A DNA stretch of 64,000 bases from Calothrix sp. FI2-JRJ7 (GCA_019359675.1 JAHHGX010000084.1:62001-126000); one strand, 5' to 3'; shown: positions 54,565 through 63,847, counted from the first letter of the stretch. Notes: generated from the letters alone by a model not told the origin. Program-made: numbers and translations.

Positions 54565-55686
54565 ATGAATATTGCAGAATTGGAAACAATCGAGATTATC
54601 GAAAGTGCTACTGATATTGAAGAACCAACGCTCGATATTTTAGAACAAGTAGCCGACGAAGCTTTGATTGCCGACAATGATGAACGTGACGGTGACCAGA
54701 TGGGAGCAGCTCGTCCTTCTGGATATAACAAAACCGAACATGATGATGCAGTCGGAGCTTTCTTTAAAGAAATGGCACGTTACCCGTTGCTAAAACCGGA
54801 TGAAGAGGTCGAGTTAGCAAGACGAGTCAGATTTTTAGAAGAAGTTCGAGAAATACAAGCATCATTACAAGAGAAGTCAGAGCAACCTGTAACTAAGGCA
54901 CAAGTTGCAGCGCAGTTAGATTTGACAGAAAGACAATTAGAAAGTCGCTTATATCAAGGTAGAGTTGCTAAACGCAAAATGATTCGCTCGAATTTGCGTT
55001 TAGTAGTATCAATAGCAAAACGATATTTAAATCGTGGAGTTCCTTTTCTGGATTTGATACAGGAAGGAGCAATGGGTTTGAACCGTGCGACAGAAAAGTT
55101 TGACCCAGATAAAGGATATAAATTTTCAACTTACGCGTATTGGTGGATACGTCAAGCTATTACTCGTGCTATAGCAAATGACGCGCGCACAATTCGTTTG
55201 CCAATTCACATTGTCGAAAAGCTGAACAAGCTCAAAAAAGCGCAACGCGAACTCAAACAGCAGCTTGGACGTAACCCCAACGAAGTAGAACTTGCTGCCA
55301 TATTAGAAATACCTCCATCTCAGCTGCGTCAGCTTCAACAATTACGTCGTCAAGCGCTTTCCCTCAACCATCGTGTCGGTAAAGAAGAAGATACCGAATT
55401 GATGGATTTATTAGAAGATGAAGATAATCAGTCTCCTGAAGCAAAAATGAACGAAAGCATGATGCGTCAGGAGATATGGGAAGTTTTGGCTGATGTATTG
55501 ACACCGCGTGAAAAAGATGTAATCTCATTGCGCTATGGTTTAACAACGAGTGAGCCATGTACTTTAGAAGAAGTTGGCAATATGTTCAATCTTTCTCGCG
55601 AACGTGTTCGTCAAATTCAAAGTAAAGCAATGCGAAAACTTCGGCGCCCACATATCGCTAAACGCTTAAAAGGTTGGCTGATATAA
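54565..55686 (+). CDS. sigC: group 2 sigma factor, SigC-type
   Basis: The protein has 373 residues. After an acidic N-terminus comes region 1.2 (AVGAFFKEMARYPLLKPDEE), which by its AFFKEMARYPLL wording is SigC-like rather than SigA or the SigB/D/E group (VRTYLQEIGRVPLL). Region 2 (NLRLVVSIAKRYLNRGVPFL, DLIQEGAMGLNRATEKFD and YKFSTYAYWWIRQAI), region 3 and region 4 (CTLEEVGNMFNLSRERVRQI) follow intact. It directs RNA polymerase, in relatives mostly at stationary phase or stress. It follows a broken small gene and a long upstream region. The group assignment is by motif memory. Confidence 0.82.
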   Translation: MNIAELETIEIIESATDIEEPTLDILEQVADEALIADNDERDGDQMGAARPSGYNKTEHDDAVGAFFKEMARYPLLKPDEEVELARRVRFLEEVREIQASLQEKSEQPVTKAQVAAQLDLTERQLESRLYQGRVAKRKMIRSNLRLVVSIAKRYLNRGVPFLDLIQEGAMGLNRATEKFDPDKGYKFSTYAYWWIRQAITRAIANDARTIRLPIHIVEKLNKLKKAQRELKQQLGRNPNEVELAAILEIPPSQLRQLQQLRRQALSLNHRVGKEEDTELMDLLEDEDNQSPEAKMNESMMRQEIWEVLADVLTPREKDVISLRYGLTTSEPCTLEEVGNMFNLSRERVRQIQSKAMRKLRRPHIAKRLKGWLI

Positions 55687-55750
55687 TATATGTCGCTTTT
55701 CGTTTATGATTTTGGATTGAACTAAGTTGGAATCCAAAATCTAAAATACT

Positions 55751-56266
55751 ATGACTTTACATAGCGATGTAACTATACGTTCTGCACAACCCGAAGATTG
55801 CGAAGCAATTTTTTCTCTTATCCAAGCTTTAGCGGAATACGAAAAACTAACATACGCTGTAACTGGAGATGCTCTTGCACTAAAAGAGCATCTTTTTGGT
55901 ATGCATAAATTTGCTGAAACCATTTTAGCGGAATGTGATGGCAAAGCTGTCGGCTATGCTTTATTTCTTTATAACTATTCAACGTTTCTTACTAAACCTG
56001 GTATTTATCTCGAAGACCTTTTTGTTCTTCCCGAATATCGGCGCCAAGGTATTGGTAAATCACTTATAAGTAAACTTGCACAAATCGCTTTAGAACGTAA
56101 TTATGGGCGCCTGGAATGGAGCGTTTTAGATTGGAACGAACCTGCGATTCAATTTTACCGTCGCATCGGCGCCGAAATTTTGGGCGAATGGCGAATTTGT
56201 CGAGTCACAGGTGCCGCTATTAACCACCTTGCCACCCTATCAAACGAAGGCACCTCAACTTGTTAA
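55751..56266 (+). CDS. GNAT N-acetyltransferase, SSAT-like
   Basis: The protein has 171 residues. The GNAT fold shows as VTIRSAQPEDCEAIFSLIQA at the start, LEDLFVLPEYRRQGIGKSLI (the acetyl-CoA-binding Q/RxxGxG/A motif near residues 100-110) and WSVLDWNEPAIQFYRRIGAE (the typical NxxAxxFYxxxGA end). It resembles diamine or spermidine acetyltransferases. The acceptor is not proven. It lies about 60 bases after sigC in the same direction. Confidence 0.88.
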   Translation: MTLHSDVTIRSAQPEDCEAIFSLIQALAEYEKLTYAVTGDALALKEHLFGMHKFAETILAECDGKAVGYALFLYNYSTFLTKPGIYLEDLFVLPEYRRQGIGKSLISKLAQIALERNYGRLEWSVLDWNEPAIQFYRRIGAEILGEWRICRVTGAAINHLATLSNEGTSTC

Positions 56267-56394
56267 CCTGTGTATTTTATTTTACACTTCTTAATCTTTC
56301 TTGTTCAATCTTTATTTTAGATGTCAAGAGATTCAAAAACAAAGTAATAAAATTTTACTGAAAATCAAGAATTGTAAAGGTTTTTGCGAAGTAT

Positions 56395-56405
56395 GACAGG
56401 CTGTC
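56395..56405. promoter_or_regulatory. inverted repeat GACAG-G-CTGTC upstream of petJ
   Basis: GACAGGCTGTC is an 11-base palindrome about 80-90 bases before the petJ start. It is followed by TATAAA at 56413-56418, which could be a -10 box. BlaI-type repressors such as the copper-responsive PetR of petJ bind short ACA/TGT inverted repeats, so a regulatory role is plausible. It is inference only. Confidence 0.3.
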
Positions 56406-56485
56406 GTTTGACTATAAAAGCCGTGAACAAGAGAATATTATGAGGATATAGCACTTACCCATCATTGTTACAGAGGGAACACTTA

Positions 56486-56824
56486 ATGAAAAGAATTGTA
56501 TCAGTATTGCTGCTAAGTGTAGCACTTTTCACCTTTGCCTTCAGTCGCCCTGCATTAGCTGATGGTGATGCTGTGGCTGGAGGAAAAATTTTCAGTGCGA
56601 ACTGCGCTTCTTGTCACGCAGGTGGTAAAAACTTGGTTAACGCGCAAAAAACTCTACAAAAAGATGCTTTAGAAAAGTACAATATGTACTCAGAAGAAGC
56701 AATCATCACCCAAGTTACAAAGGGAAAAAATGCGATGCCTGCCTTTGGGGGTCGCTTGAAACCAGAGCAAATTGCTAACGTCGCAAGTTATGTGTTGTCG
56801 CAAGCAGATAAAGCCTGGAAATAG
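56486..56824 (+). CDS. petJ: cytochrome c6
   Basis: The protein has 112 residues from the ATG at 56486, preceded by GAGGG. A Sec signal peptide ([20 protein letters not shown], cleaved after ALA at residue 25) delivers it to the thylakoid lumen. The heme c motif CASCH uses Cys40, Cys43 and His44. The Met ligand is in [11 protein letters not shown]. It carries electrons from cytochrome b6f to photosystem I or oxidase, replacing plastocyanin when copper is short. The mature part is the normal length. Confidence 0.95.
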   Translation: MKRIVSVLLLSVALFTFAFSRPALADGDAVAGGKIFSANCASCHAGGKNLVNAQKTLQKDALEKYNMYSEEAIITQVTKGKNAMPAFGGRLKPEQIANVASYVLSQADKAWK

Positions 56825-57033
56825 TTAATAGTGCTGAGTGTTGAGTGAGTTGTGCGCTTGTATTAAATACGAATATTAATACTTGCTTATAAATTAGGCT
56901 CATTGTCATTCAGTTTTAATAAAACATTAGTAGGGGTGCAGCATTGCTGTGCCCCTACAACAATATATATAAGTGTAAGTTGGGTGGAGGAACGGAACCC
57001 AACAAACCATTAACTGTAGCTGATGGCTTTAGT
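56825..57033. other. intergenic region after petJ with repeat fragments
   Basis: No gene. A GTAGGGGTGCAGCATTGCTG phrase with a hairpin GGGGTGCAGCATTGCTGTGCCCC lies near 56931-56957, and a GTTGGGTGGAGGAACGGAAC repeat copy at about 56979-57006. These are dispersed repeats that may terminate petJ. Confidence 0.45.
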
Positions 57034-57192
57034 ATGAATTGCTCATTTAACTTTATTCATTCGTTACGATTCATTTTAATAAGCATTCTGGTTATTAGCT
57101 TGGTATTTTTTCATATCAGTCCAGCAGGCGCCAGTACTAACTTTTCGGTTACCGCATCTAATATATTTCGTTCAGGAGAAAATAAACAATAA
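57034..57192 (+). CDS. possible small exported peptide
   Basis: The frame has 52 codons from the ATG at 57034. A strongly hydrophobic segment (LRFILISILVISLVFFHISP) ending AGA looks like a signal peptide, with a mature part of about 20 residues (STNFSVTASNIFRSGENKQ). No clear ribosome site was seen. The frame extends upstream through a repeat. It may be a real secreted peptide or the decayed front of a lost secreted protein. Confidence 0.35.
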   Translation: MNCSFNFIHSLRFILISILVISLVFFHISPAGASTNFSVTASNIFRSGENKQ

Positions 57193-57228
57193 TCTTACCC
57201 TTTTACTATCATACGCGAACTAATCTTA

Positions 57229-57255
57229 GCCCCCCTTATTAAGGGGGTTGGGGGG
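57229..57255. terminator. hairpin CCCCCCTT...AAGGGGGTTGGGGGG
   Basis: CCCCCCTTATTAAGGGGG forms a compact GC stem in an AT-rich context, followed by TTGGGGGGATC. It is a well-known type of dispersed cyanobacterial repeat and could be a terminator. It lies 40 bases after the small exported peptide frame. Confidence 0.5.
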
Positions 57256-57360
57256 ATCAAAACGCTTCACAAAGTATTATTAATAGTAGCCATATCTATA
57301 GATAATACCTATGAATATTTTAAGTATTGATACTTAGAATATATTTGAGAAGTCAAAAAT

Positions 57361-57482
57361 TGTCATTCTGAGTGCAGCGTAATGCGTAAACGCAGTTTTC
57401 CCGTAGGGTAGCATTTGCCGAAGGCTAGAATCTATGTTTTACACCTATACACCAAATGCTTCACTACGTTCAGCATGACAAT
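57361..57482. repeat. dispersed repeat TGTCATTCTGAGTGCAGC...CAGCATGACAATTG
   Basis: The left end GTCATTCTGAGTGC and the right end TCAGCATGACAA are complementary-like, a unit of about 120 bp containing the CGTAGGGTAGCATTTGCCGA phrase. Elements with this wording are common in filamentous cyanobacteria. It ends 26 bases before serC ends. Confidence 0.5.
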
Positions 57483-57507
57483 TGTTGGATACTTTTAAAA
57501 CATTTTA

Positions 57508-58677
57508 TTACTTCATTTCATTTTTGACTGTTGCAAAACCCCAGTCTAACCAAGGAAGTAGTGCTTCTATATCACTAGTTTCAACAGTGGCGCCTCCCCA
57601 AATGCGTAAGCCTGGAGGCGCCGAGCGGTATGCAGCGATATCGAAAGCAACGTTTTGTTTTTCGAGTAATTTTGCGAGTTTCTTCGCACATTCGGCTTGT
57701 TGTTCTGGAGTTAAGCCAGTAAACCATTCGTCTGAAATCTTTAAACAAATCGATGTACAAGAGCGAATTTCTGGTGTTTCTGCCAAAAATGCAGCCCAGT
57801 TACTTTGCTCAACCCATTTTGTAATTGCTGCAAGGTTTGCTTCGCTACGATTAATTAATCCTGAAAGACCACCAATACTTTCTGCCCACCTTAAACCGTC
57901 GAGTGCATCTTCTACGCACAACATAGAGGGAGTATTAATAGTATCACCTTTAAAAATACCTTCAATTAACTTACCTTTTTCGGTCATGCGGAATAACTTT
58001 GGTAAAGGTCGAGGTGGTTGGTAAGTCTCTAAACGTTCAACAGCACGTGGTGATAGTACAATAACACCATGTTGTGCTTCTCCACCAAGTACCTTTTGCC
58101 ACGAGTAAGTAACAACATCAAGTTTCGACCAGTCTACATCCATTGCGAATACTGCTGAGGTGGCATCGCAAATTGTTAAACCTTCGCGGTCGTCTGGTAT
58201 CCAGTCGGCATTTGGTACGCGCGCTCCTGATGTGGTACCGTTCCATAAAAATACTACGTCGTGACTAAAATCAACTTGGCTAAAGTCGGGTAAGCTACCG
58301 TAAGGTGCCTTCATTAAGCGCACATCAGATAATTTCAACTCGTCGGTAACATCTTTTACCCATTCCTGACCAAAACTTTCCCATGCAAGAATATCAAGTG
58401 GCAACTTACCTAAAAGCGACCACATCGCCATTTCTACGGCGCCTGTATCAGAAGCTGGTACAATTCCCAGACGGTAATTTGCTGGGACACCAAGAATTTT
58501 TTTCGATAGTTCGATAACTTCAGCTAATTTGGCTTTACCATCTGCTGAACGGTGCGAACGTCCCACGCAAGCGCCAGCAAGATTTGAAACAGACCAGCCG
58601 GGACGCTTTGCACATGGGCCTGAAGAGAAATGAGGGACGCTAGGTTTAACGGTTGGAAGAGATAGCATTTCTAGCAT
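57508..58677 (-). CDS. serC: phosphoserine aminotransferase
   Basis: The protein has 389 residues. It converts 3-phosphohydroxypyruvate to phosphoserine in serine synthesis. Class V aminotransferase features are [12 protein letters not shown], the catalytic Lys in [17 protein letters not shown] (near residue 195), and [20 protein letters not shown] at the C-terminus. The form is the long alphaproteobacterial/cyanobacterial type. The start could be at codon 4 ([14 protein letters not shown]). A dispersed repeat lies just downstream. Confidence 0.93.
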   Translation of the reverse strand: MLEMLSLPTVKPSVPHFSSGPCAKRPGWSVSNLAGACVGRSHRSADGKAKLAEVIELSKKILGVPANYRLGIVPASDTGAVEMAMWSLLGKLPLDILAWESFGQEWVKDVTDELKLSDVRLMKAPYGSLPDFSQVDFSHDVVFLWNGTTSGARVPNADWIPDDREGLTICDATSAVFAMDVDWSKLDVVTYSWQKVLGGEAQHGVIVLSPRAVERLETYQPPRPLPKLFRMTEKGKLIEGIFKGDTINTPSMLCVEDALDGLRWAESIGGLSGLINRSEANLAAITKWVEQSNWAAFLAETPEIRSCTSICLKISDEWFTGLTPEQQAECAKKLAKLLEKQNVAFDIAAYRSAPPGLRIWGGATVETSDIEALLPWLDWGFATVKNEMK

Positions 58678-59108
58678 TGGTCTGATATGTAAGCGAAAAG
58701 AGTGCAGGATTACATCATAATCTGTATTCGGGTTATTTTTCCTATCGTCGAAAATACTGTCAAAAATTGCAACAAGTTTTATAAGCCCAATCTCATAACA
58801 GTATTAGGTCTTATCAGTTCTCATTTATGTAAATTATTTTACTTATATCCCAAGCTGCTACAACAATTTTATGCCTAGATTATTTATGATGATTATATTT
58901 TCATACTAGATAATGTTGCTAAATTGCTCTCATGTTATATATACTGTTAGCTGCCGATACACAGCATATATTCTGTCTATTGATATATAGCTTAACCAAT
59001 AGATAAATTTATGATGTTGACTTTATAACATACATGTCACAAAGACGTTGAACTCAACATATATAACTGTAATAAACATGATTCTCCAGTTAGATTGTGG
59101 AGATAATT
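58678..59108. other. gene-free divergent region between serC and the 59109 gene
   Basis: AT-rich with no gene seen. TTGACTTTATAACATAC (about 59018) is a possible promoter element for the downstream plus-strand gene. Nothing else was found. Confidence 0.35.
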
Positions 59109-59507
59109 ATGCAAGAAAAATTGAATCGATATATTGCAAGTTGCTCACCCAGAGCTAAAAGCACATTTCCATATTTACATCGGGCTGTATCTGAAAATGA
59201 AAGCGAAAAATATATCAATTGCTCTGAGTATCACAAAAAGATGGCGAAAACGCTACAGGCAATTGTAACTAAAACAAAATTTGATACATCTGATGAAGCT
59301 TTAGTTGCTCTTGCTTACGAATACTATCGATTAGCTTCTCTAGCAGAATTGAATGAGTCTAATTCTCAAAGAATGCTAATGATTTTGAGTTTCGCCGAAA
59401 TTGATATCACCCTTAGTAATTTGATTAATGCTATTGATGCATTTTTAGCTACTAAGGCAACGTTAAACGATTCTACACTTTTCAGTTCTAATGTGATAGT
59501 ACTTTAG
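59109..59507 (+). CDS. small helical protein sharing a module with the gene at 60134
   Basis: The protein has 132 residues from the ATG at 59109, with GGAG six bases before it (a GTG at 59097 is less likely). The C-terminal half (LAYEYYRLASLAELNESNSQ, then RMLMILSFAEIDITLSNLIN and AIDAFLA) is clearly similar to residues about 90-140 of the protein at 60134. No signal peptide or catalytic motif is present. It looks all-helical. The family is unknown to me. It lies upstream of a sigma-like gene, so it may be part of one regulatory group. Confidence 0.7.
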   Translation: MQEKLNRYIASCSPRAKSTFPYLHRAVSENESEKYINCSEYHKKMAKTLQAIVTKTKFDTSDEALVALAYEYYRLASLAELNESNSQRMLMILSFAEIDITLSNLINAIDAFLATKATLNDSTLFSSNVIVL

Positions 59508-59730
59508 TTTAAGCAAACACAAATACTATATCTATTACAAACGCATTATAAACGCGCCTAAATAGTTCTGAAATAACCAGCTTTGTTGCAAAGCTGGATT
59601 TTTGGCTTATCACCTAAGTTCAGTTTGTCACGAATTATCGAATATCTTCATTTTTAAATAGACACTATCACGAGAGATATGTGTGGGTATTTTTTTCCCA
59701 TAAAAATTTATTTTTGAGAGGGAAATCCCG

Positions 59731-60153
59731 ATGCTTGGATTCACACCGAACCGCTCTTTACATAAACCACCAAAACAAATGTACGCAAGATTAGTTGTAT
59801 TCTTTCGTTTGCGCTTGGCTCAAGTTGGATTAAAGGGTCGTTATCAACCAGAAGAAATTCTTTCAGAAGCTGTACTTCGTCTTGAATACGCGTTCAAAAT
59901 GGGTAAAAATATTTATAACCGAGAAGGATGGTTAAAAACAACTGGCTTTTTTTATATCTTAGAGCTACGGCGCCAGGAAAGCAAGTTTACAACCATTAAT
60001 ATAGATGTGAATGAAACATCGTTCAAATCAGTTTATATTTTAACTTCGCCTAATATCAGCGTTGACCAACTCGAAATTGAAGAAACTTATCAATTACTTG
60101 GTAAAAGCATACTAGAGTTAGAAGCTAACGAACGTGAACTTTACGTTCAGTAG
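59731..60153 (+). CDS. sigma-70 region-2-like protein
   Basis: The protein has 140 residues, with GAGAGGG eight bases before the ATG. Residues 15-85 (YARLVVFFRLRLAQVGLKGR, YQPEEILSEAVLRLEYAFKM, then REGWLKTTGFFYILELRRQE) follow the sigma region-2 pattern of a family in which the last part normally reads WLRRTxFNxIRELSR. After this it carries an acidic tail and a start of what could be region 4 (LGKSILELEANERELYVQ), and then it stops. It overlaps the next frame by 20 bases. Without region 4 it could not bind a -35 box alone, so it is either a truncated sigma or a partner protein. Confidence 0.6.
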   Translation: MLGFTPNRSLHKPPKQMYARLVVFFRLRLAQVGLKGRYQPEEILSEAVLRLEYAFKMGKNIYNREGWLKTTGFFYILELRRQESKFTTINIDVNETSFKSVYILTSPNISVDQLEIEETYQLLGKSILELEANERELYVQ

Positions 60154-60616
60154 ATTGTGCCGTCAAATCAAAAATAATGATTGCAGTGTAGATTTAAAAA
60201 GGCTGTTATTTGAACCAATAGATAATGATAATCCTTTTTTAACTGAATTGGAGAATGGTGTCAAAGAAAGAAGACAGATTAAAAATTTACTTGCAAAAAT
60301 GATTAATAACTGTAATTTAAACCTCAATAGTATAAACGATTTGGAATTGCAAGAAATAGATGAAGAACTTTTATGGTTGATGCAAGAGTACTACCGAATT
60401 TCTTTATTACCATTGCTTACAGAAAATGATACAAATCGTATGCTATTAATTTTAGAGCTTGCTCAATTTGACCTGGATTTAGATAATTTTATCAATAAAA
60501 TTGATGCGGCAATAGCAGAAGAATCAGGATTAATAGAGACTACAGAAACGTTGCGAAAAAGAGGGTCACGTGCGCTTGGTAAGCTGCAAAATATTTTTAA
60601 AAATAAGTATTTATGA
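60134..60616 (+). CDS. helical protein overlapping the sigma-like gene
   Basis: The frame has 160 codons from a GTG at 60134 inside the end of the sigma-like gene. The first ten residues (MNFTFSRLCRQ) are the sigma gene end read in another frame. The next part (LTELENGVKERRQIKNLLAK) and the module LMQEYYRISLLPLLTENDTN, RMLLILELAQFDLDLDNFIN, KIDAAIAEES is shared with the gene at 59109. A basic tail (TLRKRGSRALGKLQNIFKNK) ends it. Either it is translationally coupled, or a single base change has split one longer sigma-plus-module protein. Confidence 0.6.
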   Translation: MNFTFSRLCRQIKNNDCSVDLKRLLFEPIDNDNPFLTELENGVKERRQIKNLLAKMINNCNLNLNSINDLELQEIDEELLWLMQEYYRISLLPLLTENDTNRMLLILELAQFDLDLDNFINKIDAAIAEESGLIETTETLRKRGSRALGKLQNIFKNKYL

Positions 60617-60876
60617 GACTATGATTGTTAATGCATTAAAATGCACAACGGACTTACCCCATACTTGAAGCAGCGGGTTGCATTTTAGGACTTTCGGCCA
60701 AACTCAAGCAGGTTATTAGTTACCTGTATCGTAATTGCTTGCGTAAATCTAGGGAAACAAGCTTTAATAGTACGTCGTCACATGGGTAAGTGAATACTTA
60801 GACGAATGTTGGGTATTACATCATACCCCCTTATTCAATGATAATCTTGCATAAGTAAGATGCATTTACTTGATTT
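60617..60876. other. gene-free region with a less AT-rich block
   Basis: No gene was seen. The segment about 60655-60790 is richer in G+C than its surroundings and carries no frame above 40 codons. It may be the end of a lost element, but no inverted repeat or transposase remnant was found. Confidence 0.3.
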
Positions 60877-60921
60877 ATGGGGATTTCAAGCAAAACGTAC
60901 TGTAGCTTGTATCAACAATTT

Positions 60922-61422
60922 ATGAATAATTGGCATAAAATATTACTATTGAGTTCTCTATCAATATCTATATCTACATATTTATTTGGATGCTCAACAA
61001 ATTCAGGCGCCGCTGACTCGAATTTTGCTCAAAACCCGCAATCGCTTAAACCTGTGAGGATAGAGCCACATGGTGGTTTTTTTGCTTGCAAGGTATACTC
61101 CAAAGATAAAAACGCAGCATCAAATACTTATTACTACTTTCCAGCTAGTACAGAGTCTAAGCTTACAGACCAAGATTACACTGAAATTATTAAGTCAAAT
61201 AAAGATAAAAGTAAAATTGACTACTTTTCTCTAGATAAAAATAATAACTACGAAAAAGTCGCCGTAAAAGCATGTGAAGGTTTGCCCGCATCCTTAGAAA
61301 AGAATAGAACTGAGATTGTTTACGTAAAAGGCAATGAAGAGTATCAAGTTACAGGATGGACTATTCGGAAATCTGATAATACATGGACTTTTATTAGTCC
61401 GCTTCAGCAAATTTCCAATTAA
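60922..61422 (+). CDS. lipoprotein-like exported protein
   Basis: The protein has 166 residues from the ATG at 60922. The frame is open 15 codons earlier, but this start places a lipobox (YLFGC) after the hydrophobic stretch ILLLSSLSISISTYLFGCST. The exported part (GFFACKVYSKDKNAASNTYY and VAVKACEGLPASLEKNRTEI) is polar and contains two Cys. No family was recognised. It is followed by a hairpin-forming repeat pair and a convergent gene. Confidence 0.6.
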   Translation: MNNWHKILLLSSLSISISTYLFGCSTNSGAADSNFAQNPQSLKPVRIEPHGGFFACKVYSKDKNAASNTYYYFPASTESKLTDQDYTEIIKSNKDKSKIDYFSLDKNNNYEKVAVKACEGLPASLEKNRTEIVYVKGNEEYQVTGWTIRKSDNTWTFISPLQQISN

Positions 61423-61433
61423 CTTTAGAAACT

Positions 61434-61470
61434 AGAAACCCGGTTTCTACCGAAGAAACCAGGTTTCTTT
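61434..61470. terminator. bidirectional terminator from paired AAACCNGGTTTC repeats
   Basis: AGAAACCCGGTTTCT, then ACCGA, then AGAAACCAGGTTTCTTT. GGTTTCT and AGAAACC pair as a 7-bp hairpin around five bases. It lies between the convergent genes ending at 61422 and 61480. The same 15-mer occurs near 30715 and 46111, and mirrored near 30764. Confidence 0.6.
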
Positions 61471-61479
61471 GTACAACCC

Positions 61480-63036
61480 TTATGCGGCAGCTACTTCGTA
61501 AGTGATGCCGTATATTTGGGAAAGTTGTCCAGTGCTTTGCAATACATCATGCACTTCTTTGTTTGAAACTTCATTTAGTTCACGCTCTTGTGCTAATGCA
61601 ATACCTGCGGCAATACCTACACCCTGCCCAACTCCACAGTTAAACTCAACAATTCGACCTGCAAAGCAAGCGTAACCTTCAAACCCTGAACACGGACTCA
61701 CTACAGCTAAATTTGGCACCTGCTTAAGTAATGCGTGTTGAATGCCAATGTTAAATAAAGGAGTTGTTAACAAAGCCAAATTACCAAAACCTTTATTTAC
61801 AGGGTGTTCGCCAAAACTACCAATACCACCACGAACATCGAAGTCATAGCCAAAAGTGCCTATAGCTTCGTGTGTTGGAACACCACCTGACAGCATTTCG
61901 GCGCCTGTAAGTGGTTGAATTACATCGGTAATATTACCTGCGTGACGAATATAAACCTCTTTGGCTGGTTTGACTTCACTGGCGCCAAGCAATTGAAACC
62001 ACCTGGTAATAAATAAAATTTCATCGAGCATTTTTCGCGTTGGTTGTGCTTTCGCGCGGGCAAGTTTTTCAACTTCGTTGGCAGATAAGCCGAACAGCAA
62101 AGCATTCCACGACATCCGTACACGTGACAACAAAGCAATATTACCGTTATCAAGAATTCCTGGACTCGCATTAATATCTAACTTAGTACCGCGAAACGCA
62201 TGATAAGCAATAGAAAGCGCTTTGCTACGAATATCTATATAATCTTTGCCTACAGCCATCGTCTTGAGATAGCCTTTTTTGTCAACCAAGTCTGCTCTCA
62301 ACTGGTTCGCAAAATTCGCATCTCCTCCCGCAGCAAGATTGATTAAATCTTGTGCTTCCTTATCTTGAAGGTTCGTAAAACGTTGTAGGTATTGATACTC
62401 GATATTTTGTAATCGTTCAACACTTAAACCTTGGGTTTCAAAGACAAGTGTTACAGCAAGCTCAGAATCTGGTAAACCAATAGTTTCAAATCCTTTGAAT
62501 TTTCTCACACCAGCAGAAAGTGCTAGCTCCCCATTCACAGTGCTATCAATAAAATGTTTAGCAAAATAAGTTTCATCCTTAGTTAACTCGATACCAAGTA
62601 TCTTTTGCCGTTCTTTAATAACCGATTTAATTTCAACACTACTCAAAATATCAGCGTGTATCTCCCGCAACATCTCGCGCAATACCCAATCTGTCTTGCT
62701 TGGGTCGAGTGCTACTTGGTGTACCCCCGTGCGTTGTAAAAGTTCTTTGTAAATAGCACATGGGTCACCAAATATATCAAGCTTCCGCTCTTGCCGAATT
62801 GTATTAGGAACCGAAGAACGGTCTAGATATGCCAAACCAGAACGAACAACATGCCCACCAACTCCTAATTTAGAATTACCTTTAAACAACAACAAGCTAC
62901 GGGGATAGCTATTAGTGTGACGATAATACTCTCGTGCAGCACAAATAAGCGTTAATATCCCTGGAACTTCATCGCCAAAACAGATAATGTCATAATTACG
63001 ATTCCCTGACGGTGCAGATGCCTCTACTCCATACAT
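61480..63036 (-). CDS. FAD-dependent oxidoreductase, tandem paralogue
   Basis: The protein has 518 residues. NRNYDIICFGDEVPGILTLI at the start is a Rossmann fold in which the canonical GxGxxG is altered to GDEVPG. LFKGNSKLGVGGHVVRSGL and YFAKHFIDSTVNGELALSAG resemble the FAD-dependent oxidoreductase (PF12831-type) family. The C-terminal GFEGYACFAGRIVEFNCGVG block closes the FAD pocket. The substrate is unknown. A paralogue lies 850 bases away in the same direction (63889-64000, cut). It is not secreted. Confidence 0.8.
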   Translation of the reverse strand: MYGVEASAPSGNRNYDIICFGDEVPGILTLICAAREYYRHTNSYPRSLLLFKGNSKLGVGGHVVRSGLAYLDRSSVPNTIRQERKLDIFGDPCAIYKELLQRTGVHQVALDPSKTDWVLREMLREIHADILSSVEIKSVIKERQKILGIELTKDETYFAKHFIDSTVNGELALSAGVRKFKGFETIGLPDSELAVTLVFETQGLSVERLQNIEYQYLQRFTNLQDKEAQDLINLAAGGDANFANQLRADLVDKKGYLKTMAVGKDYIDIRSKALSIAYHAFRGTKLDINASPGILDNGNIALLSRVRMSWNALLFGLSANEVEKLARAKAQPTRKMLDEILFITRWFQLLGASEVKPAKEVYIRHAGNITDVIQPLTGAEMLSGGVPTHEAIGTFGYDFDVRGGIGSFGEHPVNKGFGNLALLTTPLFNIGIQHALLKQVPNLAVVSPCSGFEGYACFAGRIVEFNCGVGQGVGIAAGIALAQERELNEVSNKEVHDVLQSTGQLSQIYGITYEVAAA

Positions 63037-63457
63037 AGTGATTCCCTCATGAACTTATACCCTCTGTACACAATTAACAACGTGTTGTTAATTTTTCAGT
63101 ACGAAATGGGTACCCTTCTAGGGTGATTTTTTACGGCGCCTTTCTTCTGTACTTAGACAATATTTTGCCCACGTATTAACGATTACTCAACACATAAATG
63201 CTATCTTCTTCGTACTGTATCGCTTGGTACCTTGCTATTTCAATTGAATTGCAATTAATTAGTGTAAATTATTACTTTTGATGATAATATCATTAATTTA
63301 AATCTTTACAAATCTTAATAATTAATGCTCTTGTGGGATTGTTCTGTGAGTCTGAATATCACAATCTTCATAAAATATTCAGAGAAAGTACGAATATCCA
63401 TCGTTTGTGACTATGGTTAGCATTGTGAGCAACAGAGTTGTAAACGAGGTATAAAAA
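63037..63457. other. divergent region with one GTAN8TAC match
   Basis: No gene. GTATTAACGATTAC at 63174-63187 fits the NtcA pattern, but such matches are common by chance in AT-rich DNA and no -10 box was clear. The upstream regions of the FAD oxidoreductase and the SH3-like gene both lie here. Confidence 0.3.
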
Positions 63458-63799
63458 ATGGCATTTACCAAGTTGTTAAGAATCGCTTTAGCTTTGCTCA
63501 TTATTAATATCTGTTCATCTTTCTCTTCCACTGCACGCACTGAAGCTAAACAATCTGGAACTTGTTCGTTTATTACGGGCAACGACGTGATGATTCGTAC
63601 TGGCCCTGGAAAAAGCTATAAAGTTGTGACTAAAATGAATCGTGGAGATGGGGTAATTGCTTCACATCGTAGAGGTGGTTGGGTGAAAATTTCTGCACGG
63701 GTTATTGGAGAGGATAACACTAAACCTTTAGATGGTTGGGTGAATAATCAGTTTATTAACGGTTGTTCTGAAGATAAGTTTGAGATGTGGCGCCGTTAA
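63458..63799 (+). CDS. secreted SH3-like domain protein
   Basis: The protein has 113 residues, with GAGG about 11 bases before the ATG. A Sec signal peptide (LLRIALALLIINICSSFSST, cleavage near residue 27) is followed by one bacterial SH3 domain (TGNDVMIRTGPGKSYKVVTK with the conserved RTGPGxxYxVV, and RGGWVKISARV) and a C-terminal extension. SH3-like domains bind peptidoglycan or other envelope targets. It lies between the two FAD oxidoreductase paralogues on the opposite strand. Confidence 0.8.
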   Translation: MAFTKLLRIALALLIINICSSFSSTARTEAKQSGTCSFITGNDVMIRTGPGKSYKVVTKMNRGDGVIASHRRGGWVKISARVIGEDNTKPLDGWVNNQFINGCSEDKFEMWRR

Positions 63800-63847
63800 T
63801 TTTTTGAGAATCTATAATTTATCTGTAAATTAAATTAACCTACAATT

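Noticed and set aside
60655-60790. IS200/IS605 right end or intron remnant
   Set aside because: No inverted repeats, no transposase or reverse transcriptase fragment and no matching second end could be found.
63174-63187. GTA-N8-TAC as an NtcA site for the FAD oxidoreductase or SH3-like gene
   Set aside because: About 20 such matches are expected by chance in this window, no -10 box fits, and neither gene is a known NtcA target.
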